Assembly: GCA_029880285.1 (NCBI GenBank)
Contig: JAOUOS010000005.1
Span: forward strand, 85,767-149,766
DNA: 64,000 nucleotides
From: Spirochaetia bacterium
GTDB lineage: Bacteria > Spirochaetota > Leptospiria > Turneriellales > JAOUOS01
Direction: 5' to 3'
The notes under the pieces are model-generated. The model had not been told where the DNA came from, made no database searches, and saw only the letters and a program-made list of their open reading frames with translations. Of the stretch, positions 36,611-44,015 are shown piece by piece (within the stretch, counting starts at the first letter, position 1; each line of letters opens with the position of its first letter). The position numbers were made by a program, and so were the translations under genes.

Positions 36611-37993
36611 TTATTGACTATTTTTTCCAGGAGCAATATTTTTATCAAGGAATATACCGCTAGCAATTTGATACCAAATTGAATTTAAAATAATATCTGT
36701 TTTACTTTTATAATATTTTATTTTCGCCGTTTCAAGCTCATTTAAAGCTGTTAAAACATCAAGATTGGTGACCAATCCTCGTTTATATTCGTTATCTTGA
36801 ATTTTATAATTTTTTTGAGCTATCTCGTAAGCTTCTTTATAGGCATTAATTTTTCTTAAAGAAGCTGATAGATTTATTTTCGCTTTCGCGGCTTCAGCGT
36901 TAGCCAGTCTTATAGATTCATTATAAGAAAGTTCGGCTTTTTCTTTTCTTATTTTAGCTGATTTCATTTCTGCAAGAAGTTCACCCCCCTGAAATAAAGG
37001 AGCCTCAGCGCTAAGTTGAATACTATAGTCATTATCCGCACCCGATTGCGCCTCTACTCTGGCGTCTCCTTTTTTTAGATAATAGCTTCCCTGAAGATAA
37101 ATTTGCGGCAAATAAGCCGCGTAGGCGGTTTTTAAGTCTGCTTCAGCTGAAAAAACCATCTCTTTAGCGGCCATGATATCATATCTTTTTTTAATTTGAA
37201 TTTCATTATTTTTTTCTAGTAACAACTTTGCGTTTTCTGAAATATTTTCGGGCAGTAAATCATCTAATAAAAAATTATCAGATAATCCGGCTAAGTAAAT
37301 TAGTTCTTCACGGGCCTCTTTATAATCTGTTAATTTTTCTTCAATATCTGCTTTTAACATAGCTTCTTGCGAAAGAGCGCTTAAAACTTCGCTTTCTTTT
37401 GATTTGCCCACAGATTTTCTTTTTTTTAATTCTATAAGCCGTTCTTTTAAAAGTTCTAATGAATACTGTTTGCTTCTTAAATCTTCTTCTGCCGTTAAAG
37501 CTGAATAAAAAGCATTCGCTATTTCAAGATAAAGTCTTTGCGCTCTGTATTTTAGCAAAGCTTCTTTAAGTTGAATATTCGCGTTTATTTTATCAAACCC
37601 ATAAACTTCTTTCATACCAGAAAACAAGGGCTGTTTCGCATAAAAATACATCCACGGACCTGAGCTGTCTGAACTTAAAAAATTCTGCTGATATCTGAAT
37701 GATATTTTGGGTAAAAATAAAGAATATGCCTTAAGTTTTTCGTTTTGAGTTTCTTTTAACGCGGCGTATTCAATAGCAAGCTTTTCTGTTCTATCTACCG
37801 CTAAAACATAAACATCATCAATAGAAAGCTTTTCTTTTTTAATGGCCTTTTGCAAATCTTCATTACTTACAAACGAGTATTTCGAGAAATCTTCTTCAAT
37901 AATGTTATCGCCTGTTTTTACAGGAATACCGGAACATCCCGCAAACAAAAGCAAAAAAAAAATATTAAGATAAAGAAAATATATTCTGTTCAT
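36611..37993 (-). CDS. TolC-family outer-membrane efflux lipoprotein
   Basis: A 460-residue outer membrane factor: lipoprotein signal LLFAGC, then two OEP repeats of long alpha-helical hairpins (about 65-255 and 265-450) with heptad-like AEADLKTAYAAYLPQIYLQG and DEYKRGLVTNLDVLTALNEL, both typical of the TolC/NodT family. It forms the outer-membrane channel of type I or RND export systems. No inner-membrane partner is adjacent; the RND pump at 55135 could be one, but this is not shown by context. Confidence 0.92.
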   Translation of the reverse strand: MNRIYFLYLNIFFLLLFAGCSGIPVKTGDNIIEEDFSKYSFVSNEDLQKAIKKEKLSIDDVYVLAVDRTEKLAIEYAALKETQNEKLKAYSLFLPKISFRYQQNFLSSDSSGPWMYFYAKQPLFSGMKEVYGFDKINANIQLKEALLKYRAQRLYLEIANAFYSALTAEEDLRSKQYSLELLKERLIELKKRKSVGKSKESEVLSALSQEAMLKADIEEKLTDYKEAREELIYLAGLSDNFLLDDLLPENISENAKLLLEKNNEIQIKKRYDIMAAKEMVFSAEADLKTAYAAYLPQIYLQGSYYLKKGDARVEAQSGADNDYSIQLSAEAPLFQGGELLAEMKSAKIRKEKAELSYNESIRLANAEAAKAKINLSASLRKINAYKEAYEIAQKNYKIQDNEYKRGLVTNLDVLTALNELETAKIKYYKSKTDIILNSIWYQIASGIFLDKNIAPGKNSQ

Positions 37994-38123
37994 TGATATT
38001 TTATTTGTTTAATATGAAATAAAAAGCTAGTTGGTTTAATTAGAAATAAAGCGTCAAGTTTTTATCGGTGGGTTTAATGATAATTTCATTCATTGAGAAA
38101 CGGATAGATAAAAAATAATTTAA

Positions 38124-38148
38124 AGACAAGATAACAGGATTTATGAAT
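38124..38148. repeat. Degenerate intergenic repeat (GACAAGATAACAGGATT type)
   Basis: The sequence around GACAAGATAACAGGATTT resembles GACACGATTTACAGGATTA at 63729-63757. Both lie in non-coding spacers. Motifs of this kind are common dispersed intergenic repeats in many bacterial genomes; two copies in 64 kb suggest a family here. Confidence 0.35.
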
Positions 38149-38207
38149 TCGGGTTAATTTTTAAAAAAATTAATTTGACATTCTTAAATTGAAAATAAAA
38201 GTGATAT

Positions 38208-38873
38208 ATGTCAAAAATTCTTTTAATTACCTCATCAGCTGATATCGTAAATATAATGAAATATATGTTTGAAAGAAACAATTTAAAATTAGATACCGCA
38301 GATAATATAGAAAAATCTCAAATAGCTGCATATGATATGCTTTTTATTGAAGAAGCATTGTATAAAAATTTTAAACACAAAAAAGAAAATCTTAAGATGA
38401 GAGTTATTTTATTAATTAATAAAGAAAAAAACAATGTTGATCTTACCGATAAAAATATTGCCGGATTCTTGCAGGTACCGCCGTCACTTGAAAATTTATC
38501 AAATATAATTAATGAAATAAAAATAGATTTAACCGATAAAAAAAGAAAAACTGTAAGATATCCTCTGTCACAAAAAGCTAACTTTGTTTTTAATGATAAA
38601 TTGTATGACTGTCACATTGAAAATCTGGGTAAAGGCGGCTTTAAATCTTTGCTTAACTCTGAAGAAGTTACAGAAAAGCTGCCTTCTAAGGGTACTATTA
38701 AATTTAGCAGAGACAACATTGAATTCAGCGAAAACTTTAAAATAATATGGCAAAAAAAACAAGAAAATATTCTTGCTATAGGCGCCCAATGGCTAGATTT
38801 ATCTGATGACGGCTCAAGAAAAGTAGTAAACTGGCTTCTCGATACGGGAGAGCTTTTCGCCGACATAGATTAA
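38208..38873 (+). CDS. PilZ-domain protein with receiver-like N-terminus
   Basis: 221 residues. The first 105 follow a receiver-like alpha/beta pattern (KILLITSSADIVNIM, DMLFIEE, RVILLIN) but lack a clear phospho-acceptor aspartate. The PilZ domain (about 109-215) begins RKTVRYPL, matching RxxxR, and has ENLGKGGFKS where the c-di-GMP motif D/NxSxxG is expected; the serine is replaced by glycine, so nucleotide binding may be weakened. It could be an effector for the GGDEF enzyme at 11557. ArgB starts 17 nt downstream. Confidence 0.8.
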   Translation: MSKILLITSSADIVNIMKYMFERNNLKLDTADNIEKSQIAAYDMLFIEEALYKNFKHKKENLKMRVILLINKEKNNVDLTDKNIAGFLQVPPSLENLSNIINEIKIDLTDKKRKTVRYPLSQKANFVFNDKLYDCHIENLGKGGFKSLLNSEEVTEKLPSKGTIKFSRDNIEFSENFKIIWQKKQENILAIGAQWLDLSDDGSRKVVNWLLDTGELFADID

Positions 38874-38890
38874 TCTTTTTTAAAAATAAA

Positions 38891-39733
38891 ATGCGAGCCG
38901 CTGAGTTTTTTTCAACCACTGAAGGTCAAAAATACCTTAATATCTTTAAAGATAAAATATTTGTTATTAAATACGGCGGCGCTGCGCTAGAATCTGAAGA
39001 AATGATGCCCTATTTTCTTGAAGATATTGCCGAAATGTTTCTTCACGGCATTAAAATTATTTTAGTTCATGGCGGCGGCAAAAAGCTTAGTCAAAAAATG
39101 GAAGAAAAAAATATTCCTGTTGTTTTTGAAAACGGCCTTAGAAAAACAACTGAAGAAACTGTTCTTCTGGCAAAAGAGGTTTTTGCCGAGTTAAACCAGT
39201 CTATATGCTCTGTATTAAAACAATTTAAAGTTCCTCCTCTTTCTTTGGCAGACAGCCGCTTAATATTAGCAAAACTAGAAAACGAAGAAAATCCTGAAAA
39301 TAAGGTGGGTATCGTTGAACAAATTATTACCGAAAAAATAAACTTTCAATATATTCCTGTTGTTTCATCTATAGGACATTATTTTACTGATAACAAAATA
39401 AATTATTTAAATATTAACGCAGATCATTTGGCGGTAGATATCGCGCGGGCGCTAACGGCCCGAAAAGTTATTTTTATTTCAGACGTTAACGGAATATATT
39501 TAGATCCGCAAAAACCTGAAACTAAAATAAGCCATATTACAGAAAGTGAAATAAAAAAGTTAATTAATGATAATATATTAACAGGGGGTATGAAGCTTAA
39601 AATTGAAATGGCCCTTGAAGCTTTAAAAGGCGGCATCAATAAAGTCCATTTTATTGACGGTAGAATTGAACATTCGGTTATGCTTGAAATATTCACAGAT
39701 AAAGGCATAGGAACTGAAATTGTGCATGACTGA
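38891..39733 (+). CDS. argB: Acetylglutamate kinase
   Basis: Second step of arginine synthesis: phosphorylates N-acetylglutamate. A 280-residue amino-acid kinase fold with IFVIKYGGAALES, the substrate loop ILVHGGGKKLSQKM, NINADHLAVDIARAL, FISDVNGIYLDP and GGMKLKIEMALEAL. The length is normal. No other arg gene is present in the window. The tadA start ATG lies within its last codons (8-nt overlap), so the two are co-expressed. Confidence 0.95.
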   Translation: MRAAEFFSTTEGQKYLNIFKDKIFVIKYGGAALESEEMMPYFLEDIAEMFLHGIKIILVHGGGKKLSQKMEEKNIPVVFENGLRKTTEETVLLAKEVFAELNQSICSVLKQFKVPPLSLADSRLILAKLENEENPENKVGIVEQIITEKINFQYIPVVSSIGHYFTDNKINYLNINADHLAVDIARALTARKVIFISDVNGIYLDPQKPETKISHITESEIKKLINDNILTGGMKLKIEMALEALKGGINKVHFIDGRIEHSVMLEIFTDKGIGTEIVHD

Positions 39734-40187
39734 ACTTTCAGAAAGGCTTATTAAAAAAGCTTTTGCGAAAGCGTATAAAGAAGCTCAAAAAGCTTATGAA
39801 GCCGATGAAGTTCCCGTTGGAGCGTCTATTTTATACAATCAAAAAATTATTGCCGCAGAGAGAAACCGAATTCGTGAAAAAAAAGATCCATCTGCTCATG
39901 CAGAACTATTAGCTATTCAAACTGCGGCCCAAAAAATAAAAAATGAAAGACTTAGTGACTGTATTTTATTTTCTACGTTAGAACCCTGCATAATGTGCAC
40001 AGGAGCCTCTGTTTTAGCGCGGCTGCGGGCTGTCTATTTTTTAGCGTATGAAGATAAACTTCCCGCTTTAAGAATCGCGGCTGAACTTTCTGGTTTAAAT
40101 CATAAGCTTATATACTATTATTACCCTATAGAAGAATTTAATTCTTCAAAACTTTTAAAAGATTTTTTCTTTAGCAAAAGAAGATAA
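39726..40187 (+). CDS. tadA: tRNA-specific adenosine deaminase
   Basis: Converts A34 to inosine in tRNA-Arg(ACG). The 153-residue deaminase has the zinc/catalytic motif HAELLAIQTA (about residue 55) and TLEPCIMCTGASVLAR (about 85-100). A TTG at 39720 is in frame, but ATG 39726 gives the usual N-terminus. It overlaps the argB stop by 8 nt. Confidence 0.93.
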   Translation: MTELSERLIKKAFAKAYKEAQKAYEADEVPVGASILYNQKIIAAERNRIREKKDPSAHAELLAIQTAAQKIKNERLSDCILFSTLEPCIMCTGASVLARLRAVYFLAYEDKLPALRIAAELSGLNHKLIYYYYPIEEFNSSKLLKDFFFSKRR

Positions 40188-40273
40188 AGCCATCTCATAA
40201 AAAAGCCTTATTGAATATAAAAAACGGCTTAATAAAACAAAAAAAGTTTTTTAAGAAACAGTCGATAGTATTA

Positions 40274-41410
40274 ATGATGCGTAAGTTTATTTTAAAAATA
40301 TTCAGTTATTTTTTATTTATTTGCCTTCAATTTGTATTTTCAGCCGTGAAGCTGCATGCAATACCAATACATAAAATTAATAACGCTAAATATATAGAAT
40401 TAAATGATTTTATAACAACAAATAAATGCGTAAAATACAGCTGGGACCCACTAAGTCTTAATTTAGAAATCGAGTGCAATGATAAATCTGTACAAGCTGC
40501 CCTTGAAAAAAACTATTATACATCTGAAGGCAAACAGTATTATTTAAATTCAGCGCCTATCTATAAAGATGAAAAAATATTTTTGCCTTTAGAGTTTACT
40601 GAAGAATTATTTTCTGAATTAAACTTTAATATTAACTATAAATTTGATTCCGAAGAAATTAAAATAGAAGATGAAGCAATCGCTGGTAATGATGAAAAAG
40701 ATTTTTCTCTTACAAAAAACTATGATAAGTTAGATTTTATTATAATAGATCCCGGACACGGGGGCAAGGACCCGGGAGCTTTTGCCGCAGAAGGCCTCGC
40801 TGAAAAGAAAATAACCTTATCGGCGGGCCGCATTGTTTATTACGCTCTTAAAAAAGCTTTCCCTCAAATAAAAATTTACTCAACCCGATTCAAAGATAAG
40901 TTTATCACCCTTGAAAAAAGAGCTCAAATAGCGAACAGTAAAATTAAAAAAGATGAATTTGGTATTTTTATAAGCCTTCATTGTAATGCTACACTATCTA
41001 AAAAAACAAACGGATATGAAATTTACTATCTTTCACAAAGTGAAGATAATGAAGAGTCTCGTGAAATAATGCTTCGTGAGAATCAATATGAATCAGAAAA
41101 TGAACTCATTAATACCATTGAGTCTATTTTATTTAATTCTCAAATTCAAGCTGAAAGTAAAACACTTGCCAGGCAGATAAATTCTTCTTTAATGACTTAT
41201 ACAGATAATCTTGTAAAAGGAAGAGGCGTAAAAAAAGCTGATTTTGCTGTTTTAAGAGGTGTCTTAATGCCTGCAGTTTTAATTGAAATGGGCTATTTAA
41301 GTAATAAACGAGAAGCTGGTGTAATAGTACAAAAAAGTTTTCAGGAGAAATTAGCAGAAGGTATAATTGAAGGTATACGCGGTTTTTTGAAAAAAAGACC
41401 TAGATTATAA
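40274..41410 (+). CDS. N-acetylmuramoyl-L-alanine amidase, AmiC type (Amidase_3)
   Basis: Cleaves the peptide stem from peptidoglycan in the periplasm, for cell separation or recycling. ATG 40274 (or 40277) opens a signal peptide (KFILKIFSYFLFICLQFVFS) cleaved near LHA-IP. A copper-amine-oxidase-like/AMIN-like N-terminal domain (about 35-130) precedes the amidase (about 150-375): IIDPGHGGKDPGA with the first zinc histidine, the Glu in GLAEKKITL, SLHCNA with the second histidine, and VLIEMGYLSN with the catalytic glutamate. The frame extends back to TTG 40211, which would bury the signal. A GerMN-like gene follows. Confidence 0.92.
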   Translation: MMRKFILKIFSYFLFICLQFVFSAVKLHAIPIHKINNAKYIELNDFITTNKCVKYSWDPLSLNLEIECNDKSVQAALEKNYYTSEGKQYYLNSAPIYKDEKIFLPLEFTEELFSELNFNINYKFDSEEIKIEDEAIAGNDEKDFSLTKNYDKLDFIIIDPGHGGKDPGAFAAEGLAEKKITLSAGRIVYYALKKAFPQIKIYSTRFKDKFITLEKRAQIANSKIKKDEFGIFISLHCNATLSKKTNGYEIYYLSQSEDNEESREIMLRENQYESENELINTIESILFNSQIQAESKTLARQINSSLMTYTDNLVKGRGVKKADFAVLRGVLMPAVLIEMGYLSNKREAGVIVQKSFQEKLAEGIIEGIRGFLKKRPRL

Positions 41411-41441
41411 AGTTTGTTTCTTTCTAAAAAAAATCCACTAT

Positions 41442-42098
41442 ATGAAAAAAATAAAAGATGCAATTAATAAACTTAAAATTTTAAATAAAATTCAATTATT
41501 TAAAATACTAACGCTAATTATTACTGTAGATATTATTTCTTTTTATTCTTTAAGCTCTTTAAATATTTTTGAGCTTTTAAATCCTTTAAAATTTTTAGAC
41601 CCTCCTGCGGTTGATACAAGAAATTATTTAATATTATATTATCCATCTATAGATATTGAAAATAATAGTGTTGATGATGATGAAAGCAATTTAAATTTAA
41701 AAAAAAACAATAAACATCATAAAAAGATAAAGAAAGAATACGTATTTAAAAAAGACGAAATAATCTCTATAAAACAAAAAGTTTTTCAACAATTTGACGC
41801 TGAAAATAATAATTTACAGTTAACGGATAATGTTAGATTCATTATTCAAGAACTCATAATAGGCCCTAACGATAAAGAGAATAAAGCAAAGCGTTTTATA
41901 AAAGAAAAAATGTTAATTAAAGAAATTTGGGCCTATAAAAATAATATTATTTTAAATATAGATAAAAAAATATGGGACGATATTGAACTTAAAAGGCAAT
42001 ATATTATTAAATATTGTGTAGAAAAGTCAATCATGACTAATATTTTTTCTTTAGAAAATGTTATCTGGAGTTTTTCAAATACATCAGGTCCTGCGTAA
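41442..42098 (+). CDS. Membrane-anchored protein with possible GerMN-like domain
   Basis: 218 residues with one N-terminal hydrophobic helix (LFKILTLIITVDIISFYSL, about 19-37) and a lysine/asparagine-rich linker. The last 100 residues include VRFIIQELIIGPNDKENKAK and IKEIWAYKNNIILNIDK, which resemble the GerMN/sporulation-like fold found next to amidase genes in other bacteria. Assignment rests mostly on this pattern and on its place 31 nt after the amidase. Function is unknown. Confidence 0.45.
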   Translation: MKKIKDAINKLKILNKIQLFKILTLIITVDIISFYSLSSLNIFELLNPLKFLDPPAVDTRNYLILYYPSIDIENNSVDDDESNLNLKKNNKHHKKIKKEYVFKKDEIISIKQKVFQQFDAENNNLQLTDNVRFIIQELIIGPNDKENKAKRFIKEKMLIKEIWAYKNNIILNIDKKIWDDIELKRQYIIKYCVEKSIMTNIFSLENVIWSFSNTSGPA

Positions 42099-42118
42099 AA
42101 CCTTCCATTTTAATAAAT

Positions 42119-43711
42119 CTACTTTTTAGTTTTTGGTTTTTGCCATATATTAAAAAGACCTAAAGCAAAGAAAATAAATAAAAATAAATAATAAGGAATA
42201 CTGCCCCAAATTGAAAAAAGTGTAGTGTTTTTTTGTGGTATTTTTACCTGATATAAACGGTTTTCTCTGGTAAATAGACCTGTAGGCTCATGAATGTTCC
42301 CAAGTGTATCAATATAAGCCGTTACCCCGGCATTAGTCGATCGAACAATGGGAATTCGTAGTTCTATTGCCCGCATTATGCCAAGCGCCATATGCTGATA
42401 ACTGGCTATTGATTTGCCAAACCATGCATCATTGGTTAAATTAATAATAATATTAGCTTTACTTTCTGTTTTTTTATAAAAACTCCATGTAAAATCGGGA
42501 GGAATTACCTCATAGCAAATTAAGGGTAAAATATTGCCTATTTTAGACGGTAAAAGGGGAAAACGGCTTCCTCTATCAAAATTTGACACCTCAGGAAAAG
42601 CATCAGCCAAAGCCGGAAAAATATCACCAAGCGGCATAAATTCTCCAAAGGGTAAAAGAAAAACTTTTTGATAACTTTCAATGGGTTCTCCTTTTTCAGA
42701 TAAAAGCCAAACATTATTGTAGGTTTCGGTCTTTTTATTTACTTTCATTGAATGTATATCACTTAGCATAAATTCAACAGGAATCTTCCCTTGAATATAT
42801 CGAATTTTCTCGCGCAAGAATGGCTCTTTCTCGTATCTTAAAAAAGGAACCGCGCTTTCTGGCCAAACTAAAAAATCAATATTTATATTTTTAGAACTTG
42901 CCTCGGCTGCGACTTCTAAAGTCTGGTTTACCATACCATCAATAATTTTACGTAGTTCAGCCGCTAAATTGCGTATATTTTGAAAACCCAAGGGGGTGCT
43001 GCCCTGTATTACGGCTATATTTTTTACATCGTATGATTTTTCTTTATTTGACCAGTAAAGTAAGGCCCCTGCTCCATATAAATGAGTAATAATTAAAAGA
43101 ATAATTCCAGCTGTTAGATTTTTATCTAAAAAAATTTTCTTAATAATATTTTTTTTATTATTATAATTTTCATATACCAATAAAGATATTTTATATAAAG
43201 AATAAGAAATAAAAAACCAAAATAAAGAGGTCAGGTATATTCCCCCAATATCAACGGTTTGTATAAATACAATATTTCCGTTCATTAAATTACCGCCATA
43301 CCACGGGAAAAGCTGCCATCCGAATGTTTCAGAAATACCCCAAAATACGGTTAAATATAAAAATGGATTTGCCAGAAATTTATGTTTAATAGTATTCTTT
43401 TTAAGATAAGACTTCCAAAAAACAGCAAGCGCGAAAAATATAACATAGCGGGTATTAGTAATAACCGCGTATAAAAAAAATACAAAAAGAGCGAAAGGAT
43501 ATGATAAATGACCAAAAACCGTCATTGTATGAATAACCCAATAATAAGCAAAAATATCCATTAAGAACCCAGATAACAACCCCCAAAAAATAGCGTTTTT
43601 TACAGGCTTATCTTGCCATCTATCAGATTCTATTAAAAAAAATATCGGAAAAAAAGAAAATAAGCTTAAAAACCAAAGATCCCAGGGGGCAAAAGAAAAT
43701 GCTGTTAGCAC
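42119..43711 (-). CDS. lnt: Apolipoprotein N-acyltransferase
   Basis: Adds the third acyl chain to lipoproteins, using phospholipid donors, in the inner membrane. Multiple N-terminal helices are followed by a nitrilase-type domain with the triad Glu in WPESAVP, Lys in KVFLLPFGEFMPL and Cys in LICYEV; TNDAWFG and RSTNAGVT are also conserved. The first standard start codon in frame is the GTG at 43711, but it truncates the first membrane helix. The open frame continues upstream through hydrophobic codons (KTVFILLFISSV) to ATT codons at 43777/43780 behind an AAAGGA site. A start there, or an indel in the T6 run, is likely. Confidence 0.92.
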   Translation of the reverse strand: MLTAFSFAPWDLWFLSLFSFFPIFFLIESDRWQDKPVKNAIFWGLLSGFLMDIFAYYWVIHTMTVFGHLSYPFALFVFFLYAVITNTRYVIFFALAVFWKSYLKKNTIKHKFLANPFLYLTVFWGISETFGWQLFPWYGGNLMNGNIVFIQTVDIGGIYLTSLFWFFISYSLYKISLLVYENYNNKKNIIKKIFLDKNLTAGIILLIITHLYGAGALLYWSNKEKSYDVKNIAVIQGSTPLGFQNIRNLAAELRKIIDGMVNQTLEVAAEASSKNINIDFLVWPESAVPFLRYEKEPFLREKIRYIQGKIPVEFMLSDIHSMKVNKKTETYNNVWLLSEKGEPIESYQKVFLLPFGEFMPLGDIFPALADAFPEVSNFDRGSRFPLLPSKIGNILPLICYEVIPPDFTWSFYKKTESKANIIINLTNDAWFGKSIASYQHMALGIMRAIELRIPIVRSTNAGVTAYIDTLGNIHEPTGLFTRENRLYQVKIPQKNTTLFSIWGSIPYYLFLFIFFALGLFNIWQKPKTKK

Positions 43712-43782
43712 AGAAGATATAAAAAGTAAGATGAATACTGTTTTATTGTTTAGTTTTTTTGTATTTAAAGAAAAAATAATAA

Positions 43783-43799
43783 CATCCTTTGGCAGGATG
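43783..43799 (-). promoter_or_regulatory. Hairpin CATCCT-GCCAA-AGGATG covering the likely lnt ribosome binding site
   Basis: On the minus strand CATCCT and AGGATG form a 6-bp stem with a 5-nt loop, and the second arm includes the AGGA of the AAAGGA Shine-Dalgarno sequence before the inferred lnt start. Translation could thus be damped by structure. The same core appears as a palindrome at 31979-31996. Confidence 0.4.
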
Positions 43800-43941
43800 C
43801 CATAAATTTTTTAAAACATAGCGGAAAAATAAAAATTTATCTTTTCGGTTATTTTAATGCTGTTCGAGATTGCTGCCAATATGCGGCTTTGGCGCCTATA
43901 CTAACTACCATTAAGTTCTCTTTCTACAAGAGAAAAAAGAA
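43800..43941. other. Intergenic spacer between divergent lnt and NHL/TPR genes
   Basis: Part of a 304-nt region without a confirmed gene (43712-44015). Apart from the upstream lnt codons, the hairpin at 43783 and the promoter/operator at 43942, I see no open frame or RNA signature. A GTTCGAGAT at about 43861 looks like a tRNA T-loop but no cloverleaf can be built around it. Confidence 0.5.
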
Positions 43942-43978
43942 TTGACATAATTTCTAAAATAGGCATAATGACATTATG
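43942..43978 (+). promoter_or_regulatory. Sigma-70 promoter with palindromic operator over the -10 element
   Basis: TTGACA (43942-43947), 16-nt spacer, CATAAT (43964-43969). The -10 element is one arm of a perfect inverted repeat CATAATG-A-CATTATG (43964-43978). Transcription would begin near 43976, giving a leader of about 40 nt before the ATG at 44016. A dimeric repressor bound at the repeat would block the promoter. Confidence 0.6.
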
Positions 43979-44015
43979 TCGCATTTTTTTTACTTAATTT
44001 TCTTATGTTTTTTTT

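Noticed and set aside
43855..43880. GTTCGAGAT resembling a tRNA T-loop
   Set aside because: No acceptor, D or anticodon stem can be paired around it.
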